Part shown: piece by piece, positions 1 through 9,856 of the stretch
Layout of the letters: every line of letters starts with the position of its first letter
Numbering within the stretch: position 1 is the first letter of the stretch
Source: Paraburkholderia sp. BCC1885
GTDB lineage: Bacteria; Pseudomonadota; Gammaproteobacteria; Burkholderiales; Burkholderiaceae
NCBI RefSeq assembly: GCF_900996235.1
Contig: NZ_CAAJGM010000230.1
Location: 186,001-250,000, forward strand
Direction: 5' to 3'
DNA length: 64,000 nt
The notes under the pieces: model-generated
What the model was told of the DNA's origin: nothing
The model's input: the letters and a program-made list of their open reading frames with translations, nothing else
The model's database searches: none
Position numbers and translations under genes: made by a program

Positions 1-1
1 C

Positions 2-985
2 AACGACCCGGCCAAGCCGCTCGAAACGCCGGTGCGGGTTAAGGTCAGCGAGTATCCGTATAACAGCATCCGCGGCGGGGTGGGTTACGCCACCGATACC
101 GGCCCGCAGGTGCAGGGCAATTACTCGTATCTGAACACCTTCGGCAAGGCGTATCCGTTCACGGTGAGCGGGCGCATCGACCAGATCGAGCAGTTCGGCC
201 AGATCCAGCTTTCCATGCCGCCGGGCGCGCGGGCGTGGACCAATAGCGTACTGGCGTCGTACAGCACCACGAACGTGTCCGATACGCGTATCTACAGCAT
301 TCGTGCCGGCGTGCAAACCACCCGCACCTCGCAGTATCTCGACTACGGCTATTCGCTGCTCTATTACGACGACCGGCTCGACCAGAACGCGGTGGGGCCG
401 GAGACCGCCCACGCGCTGGTGCCGGCCTGGAGCTGGACGCGCCGCAATACCGACGACCCGTTGTTCCCGCGCTCGGGCAACCTGATTCACCTCGAAGCAG
501 GCTTTGCCGTCAAGGGCGCGGCGGCCGATCAGACCTTCGGGCGCCTCTACGCGCGCGGCCAGCAGTACTTCCCGATCGGCAAGACCGATCTGGTGCTGTT
601 CCGCGCGGAATTCGGCGGCGTGTTCACCGGCGGCAGCTCGACCGGCATTCCGGCCTCGTTGCTGTTTCGCGCGGGCGGCTCGAATTCGGTGCGCGGCTAT
701 AGCTACGAGGGCATCGGCAACAGTGTCGACGGCTCGGTGCTGCCCACCAAATATCTGATCACGGCGTCGAGCGAGTATCAGCACTGGTTCACGCACGATT
801 GGGGCGGCGCGGTGTTCTTCGACATCGGCACGGCCACCGACACCTGGCACGAGAAAGTGTTTTACCCCGGCGTGGGGTTCGGCGCGCGCTGGCGCAGTCC
901 GGTGGGGCCGGTGAATGTCGACCTCGCGTATGGCATTCGTAACAAGGACATCCGGCCTTACCTGACGCTAGGCATCGCCTTCTGA
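2..985 (+). CDS. tamA: TamA, outer-membrane translocation and assembly protein (3' part)
   Basis: The reading frame is open from base 2, so the gene starts before the window; the GTG at 32 is internal. The visible 327 residues are the C-terminal part of an Omp85-family protein. They show alternating beta strands, the conserved barrel-loop VRGY motif (NSVRGYSYEGIG near residue 235), and a final strand ending in a C-terminal phenylalanine (LGIAF), which the BAM machinery recognises. POTRA domains must lie upstream of the window. TamA sits in the outer membrane and works with TamB, encoded 60 bp downstream, in moving envelope proteins and possibly phospholipids. The pairing with tamB makes TamA much more likely than BamA. 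Confidence 0.9.
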   Translation, partial: NDPAKPLETPVRVKVSEYPYNSIRGGVGYATDTGPQVQGNYSYLNTFGKAYPFTVSGRIDQIEQFGQIQLSMPPGARAWTNSVLASYSTTNVSDTRIYSIRAGVQTTRTSQYLDYGYSLLYYDDRLDQNAVGPETAHALVPAWSWTRRNTDDPLFPRSGNLIHLEAGFAVKGAAADQTFGRLYARGQQYFPIGKTDLVLFRAEFGGVFTGGSSTGIPASLLFRAGGSNSVRGYSYEGIGNSVDGSVLPTKYLITASSEYQHWFTHDWGGAVFFDIGTATDTWHEKVFYPGVGFGARWRSPVGPVNVDLAYGIRNKDIRPYLTLGIAF

Positions 986-1045
986 TTTTCTAACCGTAGC
1001 AGTATCGACTGTGGTTTTCTGCCTCCTGATTCGCATGGCTCGAGT

Positions 1046-4000
1046 ATGACGACGGATTCTTCCGCCACCCCTTCTTCACAGACGCCCGACGACGCGACGC
1101 CGGGCGGTTCTGTGCCGCCGCCCGCGCCGCGTAAGCGCCGGTTGTGGAAGGCGCTCGCCTGGGCGATGGGCGTGCCGGTGCTGCTCGTGGCGCTGCTGGC
1201 CGGGGTGCTGTACGGCGCGGTGGCGACCGAGCGCGGCACGGGCTACGCGTGGCAGGCCGCAGTCAAGCTGCTCGGCGGGCGCCTGAGCGGCACGCTGGAA
1301 GGCGGCGCGCTGGCGACCGGTTTGCGGCTCGAGCAGGTGGAGTGGCGCAGTCTCGATGGCAGCGGCACGGACATCAAGGTGGACAAGATCGACGGCCGCT
1401 GGGCCGTGAACAGCCGGCCATGGCGCTTTGCGATCGACTACCTGCACGTCGGCACCGTCGACGCGCGGATCGGCTCGTCGTCTTCTTCCAGCAGTGCGCC
1501 GCTCAGCCTGCCGAAAGAGCTGCGTCTGCCCATGCAGATCGAAATACGCGACGTGCGGGTGGATAGGCTGCGCCTGCATCAGGGCGCGTCGACGGCGGAG
1601 TATTCGCACTTCGCGTTTCATGGACGCAGCGACGGGCGCCATCACGAAGCCGTCATCGATCAGCTCGACACGCCGTTTGGCGCAGTGACGGCGCGGGCGA
1701 AACTGGATGGCGTGCGGCCGTTTCCGCTTTCCGGCGATCTCGGCTACGCGGGCAAGGTCAACGAGGAGCCGGTGCAGGTCGGCGGCCGGGTCAGCGGCAC
1801 ACTGGAAACGCTGACGGCCGAACTGGACGCGAGCGGCATGAAGCTCGCCGGCCACGCCCACGTCGAGGCGACGCCGTTTGCGGACGTGCCGTTGCAGCGC
1901 GCGACCTTGACGTTCGATCACATCAATCCGCAGGCGTTTGCGCCGGGCGCGCCGCTGGCGGATCTGGCGGTGCGGGCGCAGTTGCAGCCGGTGACGGGAG
2001 CGCCTGGCGCCAACGGCTTCGTGGTCGCGGGTCAGGTGTCGATTGTCAACGCGAAACCCGGCGCCATCGACCAGCATCTGCTGCCGCTCATCGACGCGCA
2101 CACCGACGTGCGGCTCGACGCGCACGCCCAGAGCCTCTCCAACCTGAACGTGCGGCTCGTCCGGCACGCCACGCTCACCGGCGCGGGCGCGTTGACCGGC
2201 AAACGCGGCCAGTTCGATCTGCATGTAGCCGGTCTGGATCTGAACGCGCTGCAGGCCACCGTGCGTCCGACCCAGCTCGCCGGCCCGATCGGGATTCGCC
2301 TGAACGACGACGTGCAGAGCATCACGCTCGACCTCGCCGACCCCAAGGCCGCGCTGCGCGCCCAGGGCAAGATCACCTTCGACCCGGCGCGTATGAGCTT
2401 TAGCGACGTGCGGATCACCTCGGGGCGCGGCCGAATCGACCTTTCGGGGGCCATCAAGCACGACGCCAGTTCCACCTACAACCTGAAAGCGCAACTGACC
2501 GATTTCGACCCGCTCGGGCTGACTTCGCAGATGCCGTCGCGCTCGTCCGTCACCGCTGTGCCGCCGGGCGATGGCAAAGGCCGCAGCGATTCCGCCGCCA
2601 AGGCCATATCGGCAAAACGGTCAGCGCCTGCCTCCGCCGCCAGGCCGTCGTCGCCGCAAGCGCCGCATTCGCCAGCACCGTCGCCCACGATCCAGGCGCG
2701 CGTCAACGGCACGATCACCGCCGCCGGCGTGCTTGGCCCCACCTTCACCACCAAGGCGCAGATCAAACTCGTCGAAAGCGTCTACGACAATCTGCCCATG
2801 ACCGGCGGCGGCACGATCCAGCTTGCCGGCTCACGGATTCTGCCGAGCCGGCTGTCGCTTTCGGTGGCGGGCAATCAGATCGACCTGCAAGGCAGTTTCG
2901 GCGCGCCGGGCGACCGGCTGCGCTTCCGTGCGGACGCGCCGCAAATCGAGCGCCTCGGCTTCGGTCTGGCCGGCCAGCTTGCGGCCGACGGCGACGTGAC
3001 CGGCTCGTTCGCGCATCCGAATGTCGTGCTGAACTACAAGGCCGACAGCGTCGTGTTCGGCGCCAACCGGCTCGGCCACGCGGAGGGCCACGCCGAGTTG
3101 CGCGACGGCGCCAATGGCGCGCTGGTCTTCACCACCGACGCGCGCGACCTGAGCACCAGCGGCGTCGAGCTGTCCAGCTTGAGCGCGCGCCTGAACGGCA
3201 CTCGCGCGCGCCATACGCTGCAGGCCCAGGCGGTCGGCAAGCTGTATCAGCGGCCGCTCGATCTGGCCTTGGCCGCCAACGGCCGTCTCTCCGACACGCC
3301 CGCCGGCACGCGCTGGGACGGCACGCTTACGCAATTGCAGAATCGCGGCACGCCCGCGCTCAACCTCGAGTCGCCGCTCACCATCAGCGCCGCGCCCGGT
3401 CATGTGACGCTCGGCGCTACGCGGCTGACGCTGGAAGGCGCGGTGCTCGACCTGAAGTCGTTCGCGCTGGATCAGGGGCGCATCCAGTCGGCCGGCTCGT
3501 TGACGGGCGTCTCGGTGGCGCGGTTGATGGCGATCGAGCAGGAGTTCACCGGCGAGCCGCCGCCGCTGAAAACCGATCTGGTGTTCGACGGCGACTGGGA
3601 CTTTTCGGTGGGCAACACGGCGAGCGGCCATATCCAGTTGAAGCGCCGTGGCGGCGACGTGACGGTGGAAATCGGTAATGGCCTGGCGTCGATGGGCATT
3701 ACCGACCTGTCGGCGCGTGCCGACTTCAGCGCCGGCAATCGTCTGAACGCGACCGTGCATGCGCAGGCGAGCCGGATCGGCGTGATCGATGCCGACGCCC
3801 ATACCACGCTCGCCATGAACAATGGCGTGCTGGCCGTCAACGACGAGGCGCCGCTCACCGGCAATATCAACGCCAACGTGCCGTCGCTGAAGACTACCGG
3901 CGGCCTGTTCGGCCCGAGCTATATGCTCGACGGCCATCTCGCGCTGAAACTGGCGCTCGGCGGCACGGTGGTGAAGCCGAACCTGTCGGGATCGCTGGTG

Positions 4001-5179
4001 GGCGATGGTCTGTCCGCCACCATGGTGGATCTGGGCGTGCAACTGAAAGACGGCGTGATCCGGATTGCGCTGTCGCAGAATCTGGTCGACTTCCAGCAGG
4101 TCGAATTCCACGGCGCGAGCGGCACGCTGCGCGCCACCGGCCGGGTGCGTCTCGATGGTTCCGAGCCCGATCTGACCGCCAGCATCGTCGCCGACAAGCT
4201 GGAACTGTTCGCGGCGCCGGACCGCAATCTGTCGCTGACGGGCAGTGCGACCGTGGCTAACGGCGGCCATCTGGGGGCTATGGACATCAACGGCAAATTC
4301 ACCGTCGATCGCGCGCTCTTCGACATGCCTGAGCAGTCCGCGCCGAGGCTCGGCGATGACGTCGTGATCGTGCGGCCCGACGGCACGGTGCCGGGCGAAG
4401 CGAAGCCGGGCGTGATCGTCAGCGAAAAGCCGGCCAGCCGCTTCGCGCCGCACGCGACCGTCGAGATTAATCTGGGCAACAATTTCCGCTTCCGCGGACA
4501 GGGCGCGGACCTCGGTCTGACAGGCAAGATCACCGCGCTGAGTGCGCCCGACACGCCGCTGCGCGCGGTCGGCGACGTGCGCGTGACGCAAGGCTCGACC
4601 TATACCGCGTTCGGCCGCAAGCTCAACATCGAAAACGGCTTCTTCACCTTCAACGGTCCGGTGGCCAATCCTGGCATCAACATCCTCGCGATGCGGCGCA
4701 ACCAGCAGGTCGAGGCGGGCGTGCAGGTCACCGGCACGGTGGATGCGCCGGTCGCCAAGCTGATCTCGGAACCGTCCGTGCCGGATAACGAAAAGCTCTC
4801 GTGGCTGCTGTTCGGCCACGGCACCGATCAGGGCAACAACCTCGGTCAGCAAAGCGCGATGACCACCGCGCTGGCGCTGCTCGGCAACACCCAGGGCAAG
4901 CGGATCGCGCAGACCTTCGGACTCGACGAGTTTTCGATCGGCACGAGCGATGTGGGACTGACCGATCCGCAGGTGGTGATGGTGTCGAAGGCCATCAATC
5001 AGTGGCTGGTGCTCGGTTATGAGCAGGGCCTGCAGTCGGCGAGCAACGCCGTGAAGGCCACCGTCAATCTGACGCGCTACTGGTCGGTGGTGGCCTACGG
5101 CGGCACCTTCCAGGGCGCGACGCTTTTCTATACGCGGCGTTTTGACCGGTGGCCGTGGTTTGGCAAGTCGAAGGAGTAG
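1046..5179 (+). CDS. tamB: TamB, inner-membrane-anchored translocation/assembly protein (DUF490)
   Basis: This 1377-residue protein has a Pro-rich cytoplasmic head, one N-terminal membrane anchor (about residues 36-60, after a KRRLWK positive patch) and a very long periplasmic part of repeated short beta strands. It ends in the DUF490 region (final residues include LFYTRRFDRWPWFGKSKE). TamB spans the periplasm as a hydrophobic groove and contacts TamA. The size fits the family (about 1250-1400). Two low-complexity inserts stand out: a serine run near residue 148 and an Ala/Pro/Ser/Lys stretch around 510-550, probably flexible loops. The ATG at 1046 follows tamA by 60 bp without an obvious Shine-Dalgarno. 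Confidence 0.93.
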   Translation: MTTDSSATPSSQTPDDATPGGSVPPPAPRKRRLWKALAWAMGVPVLLVALLAGVLYGAVATERGTGYAWQAAVKLLGGRLSGTLEGGALATGLRLEQVEWRSLDGSGTDIKVDKIDGRWAVNSRPWRFAIDYLHVGTVDARIGSSSSSSSAPLSLPKELRLPMQIEIRDVRVDRLRLHQGASTAEYSHFAFHGRSDGRHHEAVIDQLDTPFGAVTARAKLDGVRPFPLSGDLGYAGKVNEEPVQVGGRVSGTLETLTAELDASGMKLAGHAHVEATPFADVPLQRATLTFDHINPQAFAPGAPLADLAVRAQLQPVTGAPGANGFVVAGQVSIVNAKPGAIDQHLLPLIDAHTDVRLDAHAQSLSNLNVRLVRHATLTGAGALTGKRGQFDLHVAGLDLNALQATVRPTQLAGPIGIRLNDDVQSITLDLADPKAALRAQGKITFDPARMSFSDVRITSGRGRIDLSGAIKHDASSTYNLKAQLTDFDPLGLTSQMPSRSSVTAVPPGDGKGRSDSAAKAISAKRSAPASAARPSSPQAPHSPAPSPTIQARVNGTITAAGVLGPTFTTKAQIKLVESVYDNLPMTGGGTIQLAGSRILPSRLSLSVAGNQIDLQGSFGAPGDRLRFRADAPQIERLGFGLAGQLAADGDVTGSFAHPNVVLNYKADSVVFGANRLGHAEGHAELRDGANGALVFTTDARDLSTSGVELSSLSARLNGTRARHTLQAQAVGKLYQRPLDLALAANGRLSDTPAGTRWDGTLTQLQNRGTPALNLESPLTISAAPGHVTLGATRLTLEGAVLDLKSFALDQGRIQSAGSLTGVSVARLMAIEQEFTGEPPPLKTDLVFDGDWDFSVGNTASGHIQLKRRGGDVTVEIGNGLASMGITDLSARADFSAGNRLNATVHAQASRIGVIDADAHTTLAMNNGVLAVNDEAPLTGNINANVPSLKTTGGLFGPSYMLDGHLALKLALGGTVVKPNLSGSLVGDGLSATMVDLGVQLKDGVIRIALSQNLVDFQQVEFHGASGTLRATGRVRLDGSEPDLTASIVADKLELFAAPDRNLSLTGSATVANGGHLGAMDINGKFTVDRALFDMPEQSAPRLGDDVVIVRPDGTVPGEAKPGVIVSEKPASRFAPHATVEINLGNNFRFRGQGADLGLTGKITALSAPDTPLRAVGDVRVTQGSTYTAFGRKLNIENGFFTFNGPVANPGINILAMRRNQQVEAGVQVTGTVDAPVAKLISEPSVPDNEKLSWLLFGHGTDQGNNLGQQSAMTTALALLGNTQGKRIAQTFGLDEFSIGTSDVGLTDPQVVMVSKAINQWLVLGYEQGLQSASNAVKATVNLTRYWSVVAYGGTFQGATLFYTRRFDRWPWFGKSKE

Positions 5180-5222
5180 GGCGGCGGATTTTTGCGGCGT
5201 CTCGCGCGCTTATTTCACCCGC

Positions 5223-7376
5223 TCACTTCACCCGCATCCCAGGCTTCGCGCCGCTATGCGGTTCGAGGATGTAGAGACCCGGTTCCGCTTTCTCGTCAGT
5301 CGCGGACGCTGCCAGCACCATGCCTTCGGACAGGCCGAACTTCATCTTGCGCGGCGCGAGATTCGCCACCATCACCGTCAGCTTGCCGATCAGTTGCTCC
5401 GGCTGATACGCCGACTTGATGCCGGAGAAGACGTTGCGGGTTTTTTCCTCGCCGACGTCGAGCGTCAGTTGCAACAGCTTGTCCGAGCCTTCCACCGCGC
5501 GGCAGTCGACGATTTTCGCAATCCGCAGGTCGATCTTCGCAAAGTCGTCGATCGAAATGACGCCGGAGCCGTCGTCTTCAGCGCCGGCCTTGCTGGCTGC
5601 CGTAGCGTCGGCTTTTGCCGCCTTGCCGGTTTTGGACCTGGTCTCGGCGGGCGCGGCGGCATCGGTTGCCTGCAGCGATTCGCGATTGGCGGCCAGCAGC
5701 GCTTCGATCTGCTTCGGATCGACCCGCGTCATCAGATGCTTGTACGCGTTGATCGGACGCGCCGAACTGAGCGGCGCCGTGGCGTCGGACCACTTGAGCG
5801 GTTCGATGGCGAGGAAGCCTTCGACGGATTCCGCGAGCTTCGGCAGCACCGGCTTCAACGCGAGCGACAACAGACGGAACGCCTCGACGCTGACGCTGCA
5901 GGTTTCATGCAGCGCAACCGAGTTGGCCGGATCTTTCGCCTGATCCCACGGCTTGGCGGTGTCGACGTAGGCATTCACCGTATCGGCCAGCTCCATGGTC
6001 TGACGCAGGGCGCGGCTGTATTCGCGCGCTTCGTAGTGCGCCGCGATCTGCGGAATCGCCTCGCGCAGCGTGCCGAGCAGCGGATGCTGCATGGCACTGT
6101 CCTGAATGCGGCCGTCGAAACGCTTGATCAGGAAGCCCGCCGCGCGGCTCGCGATGTTCACGTACTTGCCGACCAGATCGCTGTTCACGCGCGCCTGGAA
6201 GTCGTCGAGGTTCAGGTCGAGGTCTTCCATCGTGCTGTTGAGCTTGGCCGCGAAGTAGTAGCGCAGCCATTCCGGGTTCAGGCCGGTGTCGATCACGCTT
6301 TGCGCGGTGATGAACGTGCCGCGCGACTTCGACATCTTCGCGCCGTCCACCGTCAGGAAGCCGTGCGCGAACACATTAGTGGGCGTGCGGTAGCCGGAGA
6401 ATTCGAGCATGGCCGGCCAGAACAACGTGTGGAAGTACAGGATGTCCTTGCCGATGAAGTGATACTGCTCGGCGGTCGACCCCTTGCGGACCCACGCGTC
6501 GAAATCGATGCCGCGCTTGTCGGCGAGGTTCTTGAAGCTCGCGTAATAACCGACCGGCGCATCCAGCCACACATAGAAGTATTTGCCCGGCGCGCCCGGA
6601 ATCTCGAAGCCGAAGTACGGCGCGTCGCGCGAGATGTCCCAGTCGGCGAGTTTGGCTTCGCCGGCGTCGCCGAGCCATTCGCGCATCTTGTTGGTGGCTT
6701 CGGGCTGCGCCAGACCGCCGACCCAGCCGCGCAGGAAATTCTCACAGCGCGGGTCGGACAGTCGGAAGAAATAGTGCGTCGAAGTCTTATGGATTGGCGT
6801 GGCGCCCGACACCACCGAGTAGGGATTGATCAGCTCGGTCGGTTGATAGGTCGAGCCGCAGACTTCGCAGTTGTCGCCGTACTGATCTTTCGCGTGGCAC
6901 TTCGGGCATTCGCCCTTGATGAAGCGGTCCGGCAGGAACATTTCCTTGACCGGGTCGTAAGCCTGTTCGATGTCGCGTGCGTCGATCAGGCCCGCTTCCT
7001 TGAGCGCGAGGTAAACGTTTTCGCTGAGAACGCGGTTCTCTTCGGAGTCGGTCGAGTAGTAATTGTCGAAGGAAATGCCGAAGCTGTCGAAATCGCGCTT
7101 GTGCTCCTGCCAGACGCGCTCGATCAGTTGCTTCGGTGTAATGCCTTCCTTTTCCGCGCGCAGCATGATCGGCGTGCCGTGCGTATCGTCGGCGCCGACG
7201 TAATAGACCTCGTGCCCGTGCATTCGCAGCGACCGGACCCAAACGTCCGTCTGGATATATTCGACCAGGTGGCCAATATGGATTTGCCCATTCGCATACG
7301 GAAGGGCCGACGTGACGAAGATCTGGCGACGGCCGGACGGCGCGCCTGCGGAAAGACCGGGTGCGGGTGCTGACAT
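5223..7376 (-). CDS. metG: Methionyl-tRNA synthetase
   Basis: Class I aminoacyl-tRNA synthetase that charges tRNA-Met in the cytoplasm. The 717-residue product has the HIGH signature (residues 33-36), a zinc knuckle of two CxxC pairs (CPKC...CEVC, about 148-166) and the KMSKS loop (about 344-348). After the anticodon-binding helical domain comes an Ala/Lys linker (about 555-600) and a C-terminal OB-fold tRNA-binding domain of the EMAPII type (ISIDDFAKIDLRIAKI onward), which dimerises the long MetG form. It is convergent with tamB, with a 43-bp gap and no clear hairpin between them. The first ATG is used; the N-terminal dozen residues are a non-conserved extension. Confidence 0.97.
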   Translation of the reverse strand: MSAPAPGLSAGAPSGRRQIFVTSALPYANGQIHIGHLVEYIQTDVWVRSLRMHGHEVYYVGADDTHGTPIMLRAEKEGITPKQLIERVWQEHKRDFDSFGISFDNYYSTDSEENRVLSENVYLALKEAGLIDARDIEQAYDPVKEMFLPDRFIKGECPKCHAKDQYGDNCEVCGSTYQPTELINPYSVVSGATPIHKTSTHYFFRLSDPRCENFLRGWVGGLAQPEATNKMREWLGDAGEAKLADWDISRDAPYFGFEIPGAPGKYFYVWLDAPVGYYASFKNLADKRGIDFDAWVRKGSTAEQYHFIGKDILYFHTLFWPAMLEFSGYRTPTNVFAHGFLTVDGAKMSKSRGTFITAQSVIDTGLNPEWLRYYFAAKLNSTMEDLDLNLDDFQARVNSDLVGKYVNIASRAAGFLIKRFDGRIQDSAMQHPLLGTLREAIPQIAAHYEAREYSRALRQTMELADTVNAYVDTAKPWDQAKDPANSVALHETCSVSVEAFRLLSLALKPVLPKLAESVEGFLAIEPLKWSDATAPLSSARPINAYKHLMTRVDPKQIEALLAANRESLQATDAAAPAETRSKTGKAAKADATAASKAGAEDDGSGVISIDDFAKIDLRIAKIVDCRAVEGSDKLLQLTLDVGEEKTRNVFSGIKSAYQPEQLIGKLTVMVANLAPRKMKFGLSEGMVLAASATDEKAEPGLYILEPHSGAKPGMRVK

Positions 7377-7507
7377 AGGGTGTGTGAGGGCTTGCGGAGA
7401 GACGAAACTTCGATTCTAGCAGGGCGGCCACGGCACGCAGCCTGGCCGTGTCTGGCGGGCGCCGGTGAAGCGGGCCCCAGCGGGCGATGGCGCGCTGAAC
7501 CGGCACC

Positions 7508-7534
7508 AAAAAAAACCGGGGCTATGGGCCCCGG
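7508..7534 (-). terminator. Rho-independent terminator (minus strand)
   Basis: On the minus strand a CCGGGGC-type stem (CCGGGGC at 7516-7522 pairing with GCCCCGG at 7528-7534) is followed by eight T residues (the A-run at 7508-7515). It lies about 265 bp beyond the stop of the OmpA-type lipoprotein gene, so it ends that transcript with a long 3' tail or ends a separate small RNA. Confidence 0.75.
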
Positions 7535-7711
7535 AGCAACAACGACAAGAGGAGAATGGTGCCGCGGCGGCATAGCCAGCCACGTACCGTAAAGACAGAC
7601 AGCGGATTTTCCGGAGAGTTCGAAATTTTTTCGACTCGCTGACGGAAAACGTCGGGAAGACCTCCGGAAGTCTTCGGCTGCCCGGCAAGCGCCCATTCGG
7701 GCGGCTTTTAC

Positions 7712-7742
7712 CGGCCGGGTTCATCCGCCCCGGCCGTTTTAT
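7712..7742 (+). terminator. Rho-independent terminator-like hairpin on the plus strand, no upstream gene
   Basis: A perfect 8-bp stem (CGGCCGGG at 7712-7719, CCCGGCCG at 7729-7736) is followed by TTTTAT. A smaller stem CGCCC/GGGCG (7690-7703) followed by TTTT precedes it. No plus-strand gene lies upstream, so this may end an unannotated RNA. Confidence 0.55.
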
Positions 7743-7800
7743 GTGGTCCGCCGGACGGCGCGGACCTCTTCCCCATCTTGCCTGCTGTTGCCTGGCGTGC

Positions 7801-8451
7801 TTACTGAGCGTGCTGGGCGGTTGCGCGCAGATAGATTTCCACGCGGCGGTTCGCGGCGCGGCCGGCCTCGGTGCTGTTGTCGGCCACCGGGTTGTTCTGG
7901 CCCATGCCTTGTGCAGACAGGCGCTGCGGATTGATGCCGCGCTGGCCCAGGTAGCCGGTCACGCTTTGCGCGCGGTTCACCGACAACGTCTGGTTGTAGT
8001 CCGCCGAACCCGTGCTGTCCGTATAACCGACCACTTGCGCGATGATTTCCGGATTCTGCGTCAGCGTCTGCGACAACTGGTCGAGCACCGGTGCGAACGA
8101 CGGCTTGATCGCGTAGCTATTCGTGTCGAACGTGACCGAGCTCGGGATGTTCAGCTTGAGCGAGCCGTCCGGCTGCTCGGTAATCTGCGTGCCCGTACCC
8201 TTGGTGGCGCCCGACAGCTTGTTGTGGATGTTTTGCCAGTTGTAGCCGGTGATGCCGCCCACCGCCGCACCGACCCCGGCGCCGATGGCCGCGCCCTTGC
8301 CACCGCCGAAGATCGCGCCGAGCGCGGCGCCCGTACCGGCGCCCACGCCGGTGCCGACCGCCGTGTTGGTGCCCTGCTGGGTGGCGCAGCCTGCGAGCAG
8401 CGAGCCGGCCACGGCGAATACGGCGAAGCGAGTCATGACTTTTGCGTTCAT
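7801..8451 (-). CDS. OmpA-family lipoprotein with glycine zipper (YiaD/Pal-like)
   Basis: The 216-residue product has a lipoprotein signal peptide with lipobox LLAGC (modified Cys22). A Gly/Ala-rich glycine-zipper region (about 30-75: GTGVGAGTGAALGAIFGGG) follows, then a C-terminal OmpA-like peptidoglycan-binding domain (about 100-210) with the signature NQTLSVNRAQSVTGYL and the end motif NRRVEIYLR. It should be anchored in the outer membrane and bind peptidoglycan, helping envelope integrity. A strong AGAGGA Shine-Dalgarno precedes the ATG at 8451. It is divergent from apbC. The E. coli relative is YiaD; I give no symbol because orthology is not certain. Confidence 0.9.
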   Translation of the reverse strand: MNAKVMTRFAVFAVAGSLLAGCATQQGTNTAVGTGVGAGTGAALGAIFGGGKGAAIGAGVGAAVGGITGYNWQNIHNKLSGATKGTGTQITEQPDGSLKLNIPSSVTFDTNSYAIKPSFAPVLDQLSQTLTQNPEIIAQVVGYTDSTGSADYNQTLSVNRAQSVTGYLGQRGINPQRLSAQGMGQNNPVADNSTEAGRAANRRVEIYLRATAQHAQ

Positions 8452-8767
8452 TTTTAAGTCCTCTTGATTATTAAAGCGGCTTGACCTTTAACGAAGCCGC
8501 GTGGATACCGCACAGCAACCGCGCGATGCCCAATGCAAACACTGTGCATGGTCGACACAGCGAAGAAGGGTCTTCCGGCAACGCCCGGCCTCAACCACTA
8601 CAATGATGACTGAAGTAAGCGGCGCTGCGACCCGGCGGCCTGTTGCTGCCGAAGGTTGCCCGGCAAGGCCGGTTTTCGCAATGCCGCATAACAATTTCTT
8701 TCAATTTCCAGTCGGTGGCCGAAAACTTCGATTCGGCCGCGCCGCAAGTGTTCCCCACGGAGTCTCA
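8452..8767. other. Divergent promoter region between the OmpA-type lipoprotein gene and apbC
   Basis: This 316-bp gap carries the leaders of both divergent genes. A TACAAT hexamer at 8599-8604 could be the -10 element for apbC, but I see no good -35 at the right spacing. An open frame continues upstream of apbC through this gap without conserved protein character, so I treat it as non-coding. Confidence 0.5.
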
Positions 8768-9856
8768 ATGAGCATTGATCGGGCATTGGTCGACGCAGCC
8801 CTCGCGAGCGTCGCTGACCCCAACACGGGCCGGCCGTTCGCGGCGGCCAAGAACCTCAAGAACACCACCGTCGATGGTGCCACGGTTAGCGTCGAAGTGG
8901 TACTCGGCTATCCGGCTAAACGCCAGTTTGAAGCGATTCGCACGCTGGTCGCGAACGCGCTGCTGGCGGTACCCGGAGTAAGCGAGGCGCGCGTGCAGGT
9001 TTCGCAGCAGATTGCGGCGCATACGGTGCAACGCGGCGTCAAACTATTGCCGAACGTGAAAAACATCGTCGCGGTGGCGTCGGGCAAGGGCGGGGTCGGC
9101 AAGAGCACGACCGCCGTGAACCTGGCGCTGGCGCTGGCGAGCGAGGGCGCGTCGGTGGGCATTCTGGACGCCGATATCTACGGCCCCTCGCTGCCCATGA
9201 TGCTTGGCATTGAGGGCCGTCCGGAATCGCAGGACGGCCAGTCGATGAATCCGATGCGCGGCCACGGCTTGCAGGCCAACTCGATCGGCTTTCTGATCGA
9301 GCAGGACAATCCAATGGTCTGGCGCGGTCCGATGGCCACCTCCGCGCTCGAACAGCTGCTGCGGCAGACGAACTGGGAAGATCTCGACTACCTGGTCGTC
9401 GACATGCCGCCGGGCACCGGCGACATCCAGTTGACGCTCTCGCAGCGCGTGCCGGTGACGGGCGCGGTGATCGTGACGACGCCGCAAGATATCGCCCTGC
9501 TCGACGCCAAGAAGGGCCTCAAGATGTTCGAGAAGGTCGGCATTCCGATCCTCGGCATCGTCGAGAACATGGGCATGCATATCTGCTCGAATTGCGGCCA
9601 CGAAGAGCCTATTTTCGGCGCTGGCGGCGGCGACAAGATGGCGCAGGAATACGGCGTCGAAGTGCTCGGCAGCCTGCCGCTCGACATCGCCATCCGCGAG
9701 CAGGCCGACTCTGGGCGGCCGACCGTGGTGGCCGATCCCGAGGGGCGGATCGCCGGCATTTACCGCGAGATCGCGCGCAAGGTGGCGATCCATATTGCCG
9801 AGCGCGCGCGCGACATGACGTCGAAGTTTCCGCACATCGTCCTGCAGAACACCTGA
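8768..9856 (+). CDS. apbC: Iron-sulfur cluster carrier protein ApbC/Mrp
   Basis: Mrp/NBP35-family P-loop ATPase of 362 residues that delivers Fe-S clusters to apoproteins in the cytoplasm. It has an N-terminal DUF59/MIP18-like domain (about 1-80), a deviant Walker A motif GKGGVGKST (about 106-114) and the cluster-binding CxxC (CSNC, about 272-275) essential for bridging two subunits. I chose the ATG at 8768 because MSIDRALVDAAL starts the conserved domain and an ACGGAG Shine-Dalgarno stands just upstream. A longer open frame from 8501 exists but adds 89 residues of unlikely sequence. Confidence 0.95.
   Translation: MSIDRALVDAALASVADPNTGRPFAAAKNLKNTTVDGATVSVEVVLGYPAKRQFEAIRTLVANALLAVPGVSEARVQVSQQIAAHTVQRGVKLLPNVKNIVAVASGKGGVGKSTTAVNLALALASEGASVGILDADIYGPSLPMMLGIEGRPESQDGQSMNPMRGHGLQANSIGFLIEQDNPMVWRGPMATSALEQLLRQTNWEDLDYLVVDMPPGTGDIQLTLSQRVPVTGAVIVTTPQDIALLDAKKGLKMFEKVGIPILGIVENMGMHICSNCGHEEPIFGAGGGDKMAQEYGVEVLGSLPLDIAIREQADSGRPTVVADPEGRIAGIYREIARKVAIHIAERARDMTSKFPHIVLQNT

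Larger units (their letters stand above)
7377..7800. other. Intergenic region with terminators in both directions
   Basis: No convincing coding sequence lies in these 424 bases. The part next to metG should hold its promoter, though I see no strong sigma-70 match. The rest is rich in hairpins: one with a T-run on the minus strand (7508-7534) and two tandem hairpins followed by T-runs on the plus strand (about 7690-7710 and 7712-7742). Both flanking genes are on the minus strand, so the plus-strand hairpins are unexplained. Confidence 0.7.

Noticed and set aside
5142..7373. 743-codon plus-strand open frame opposite metG
   Set aside because: It is the mirror of metG, a typical artefact of GC-rich codon use; its translation is Arg/His/Gln-rich with no family features, and metG on the other strand is certain.
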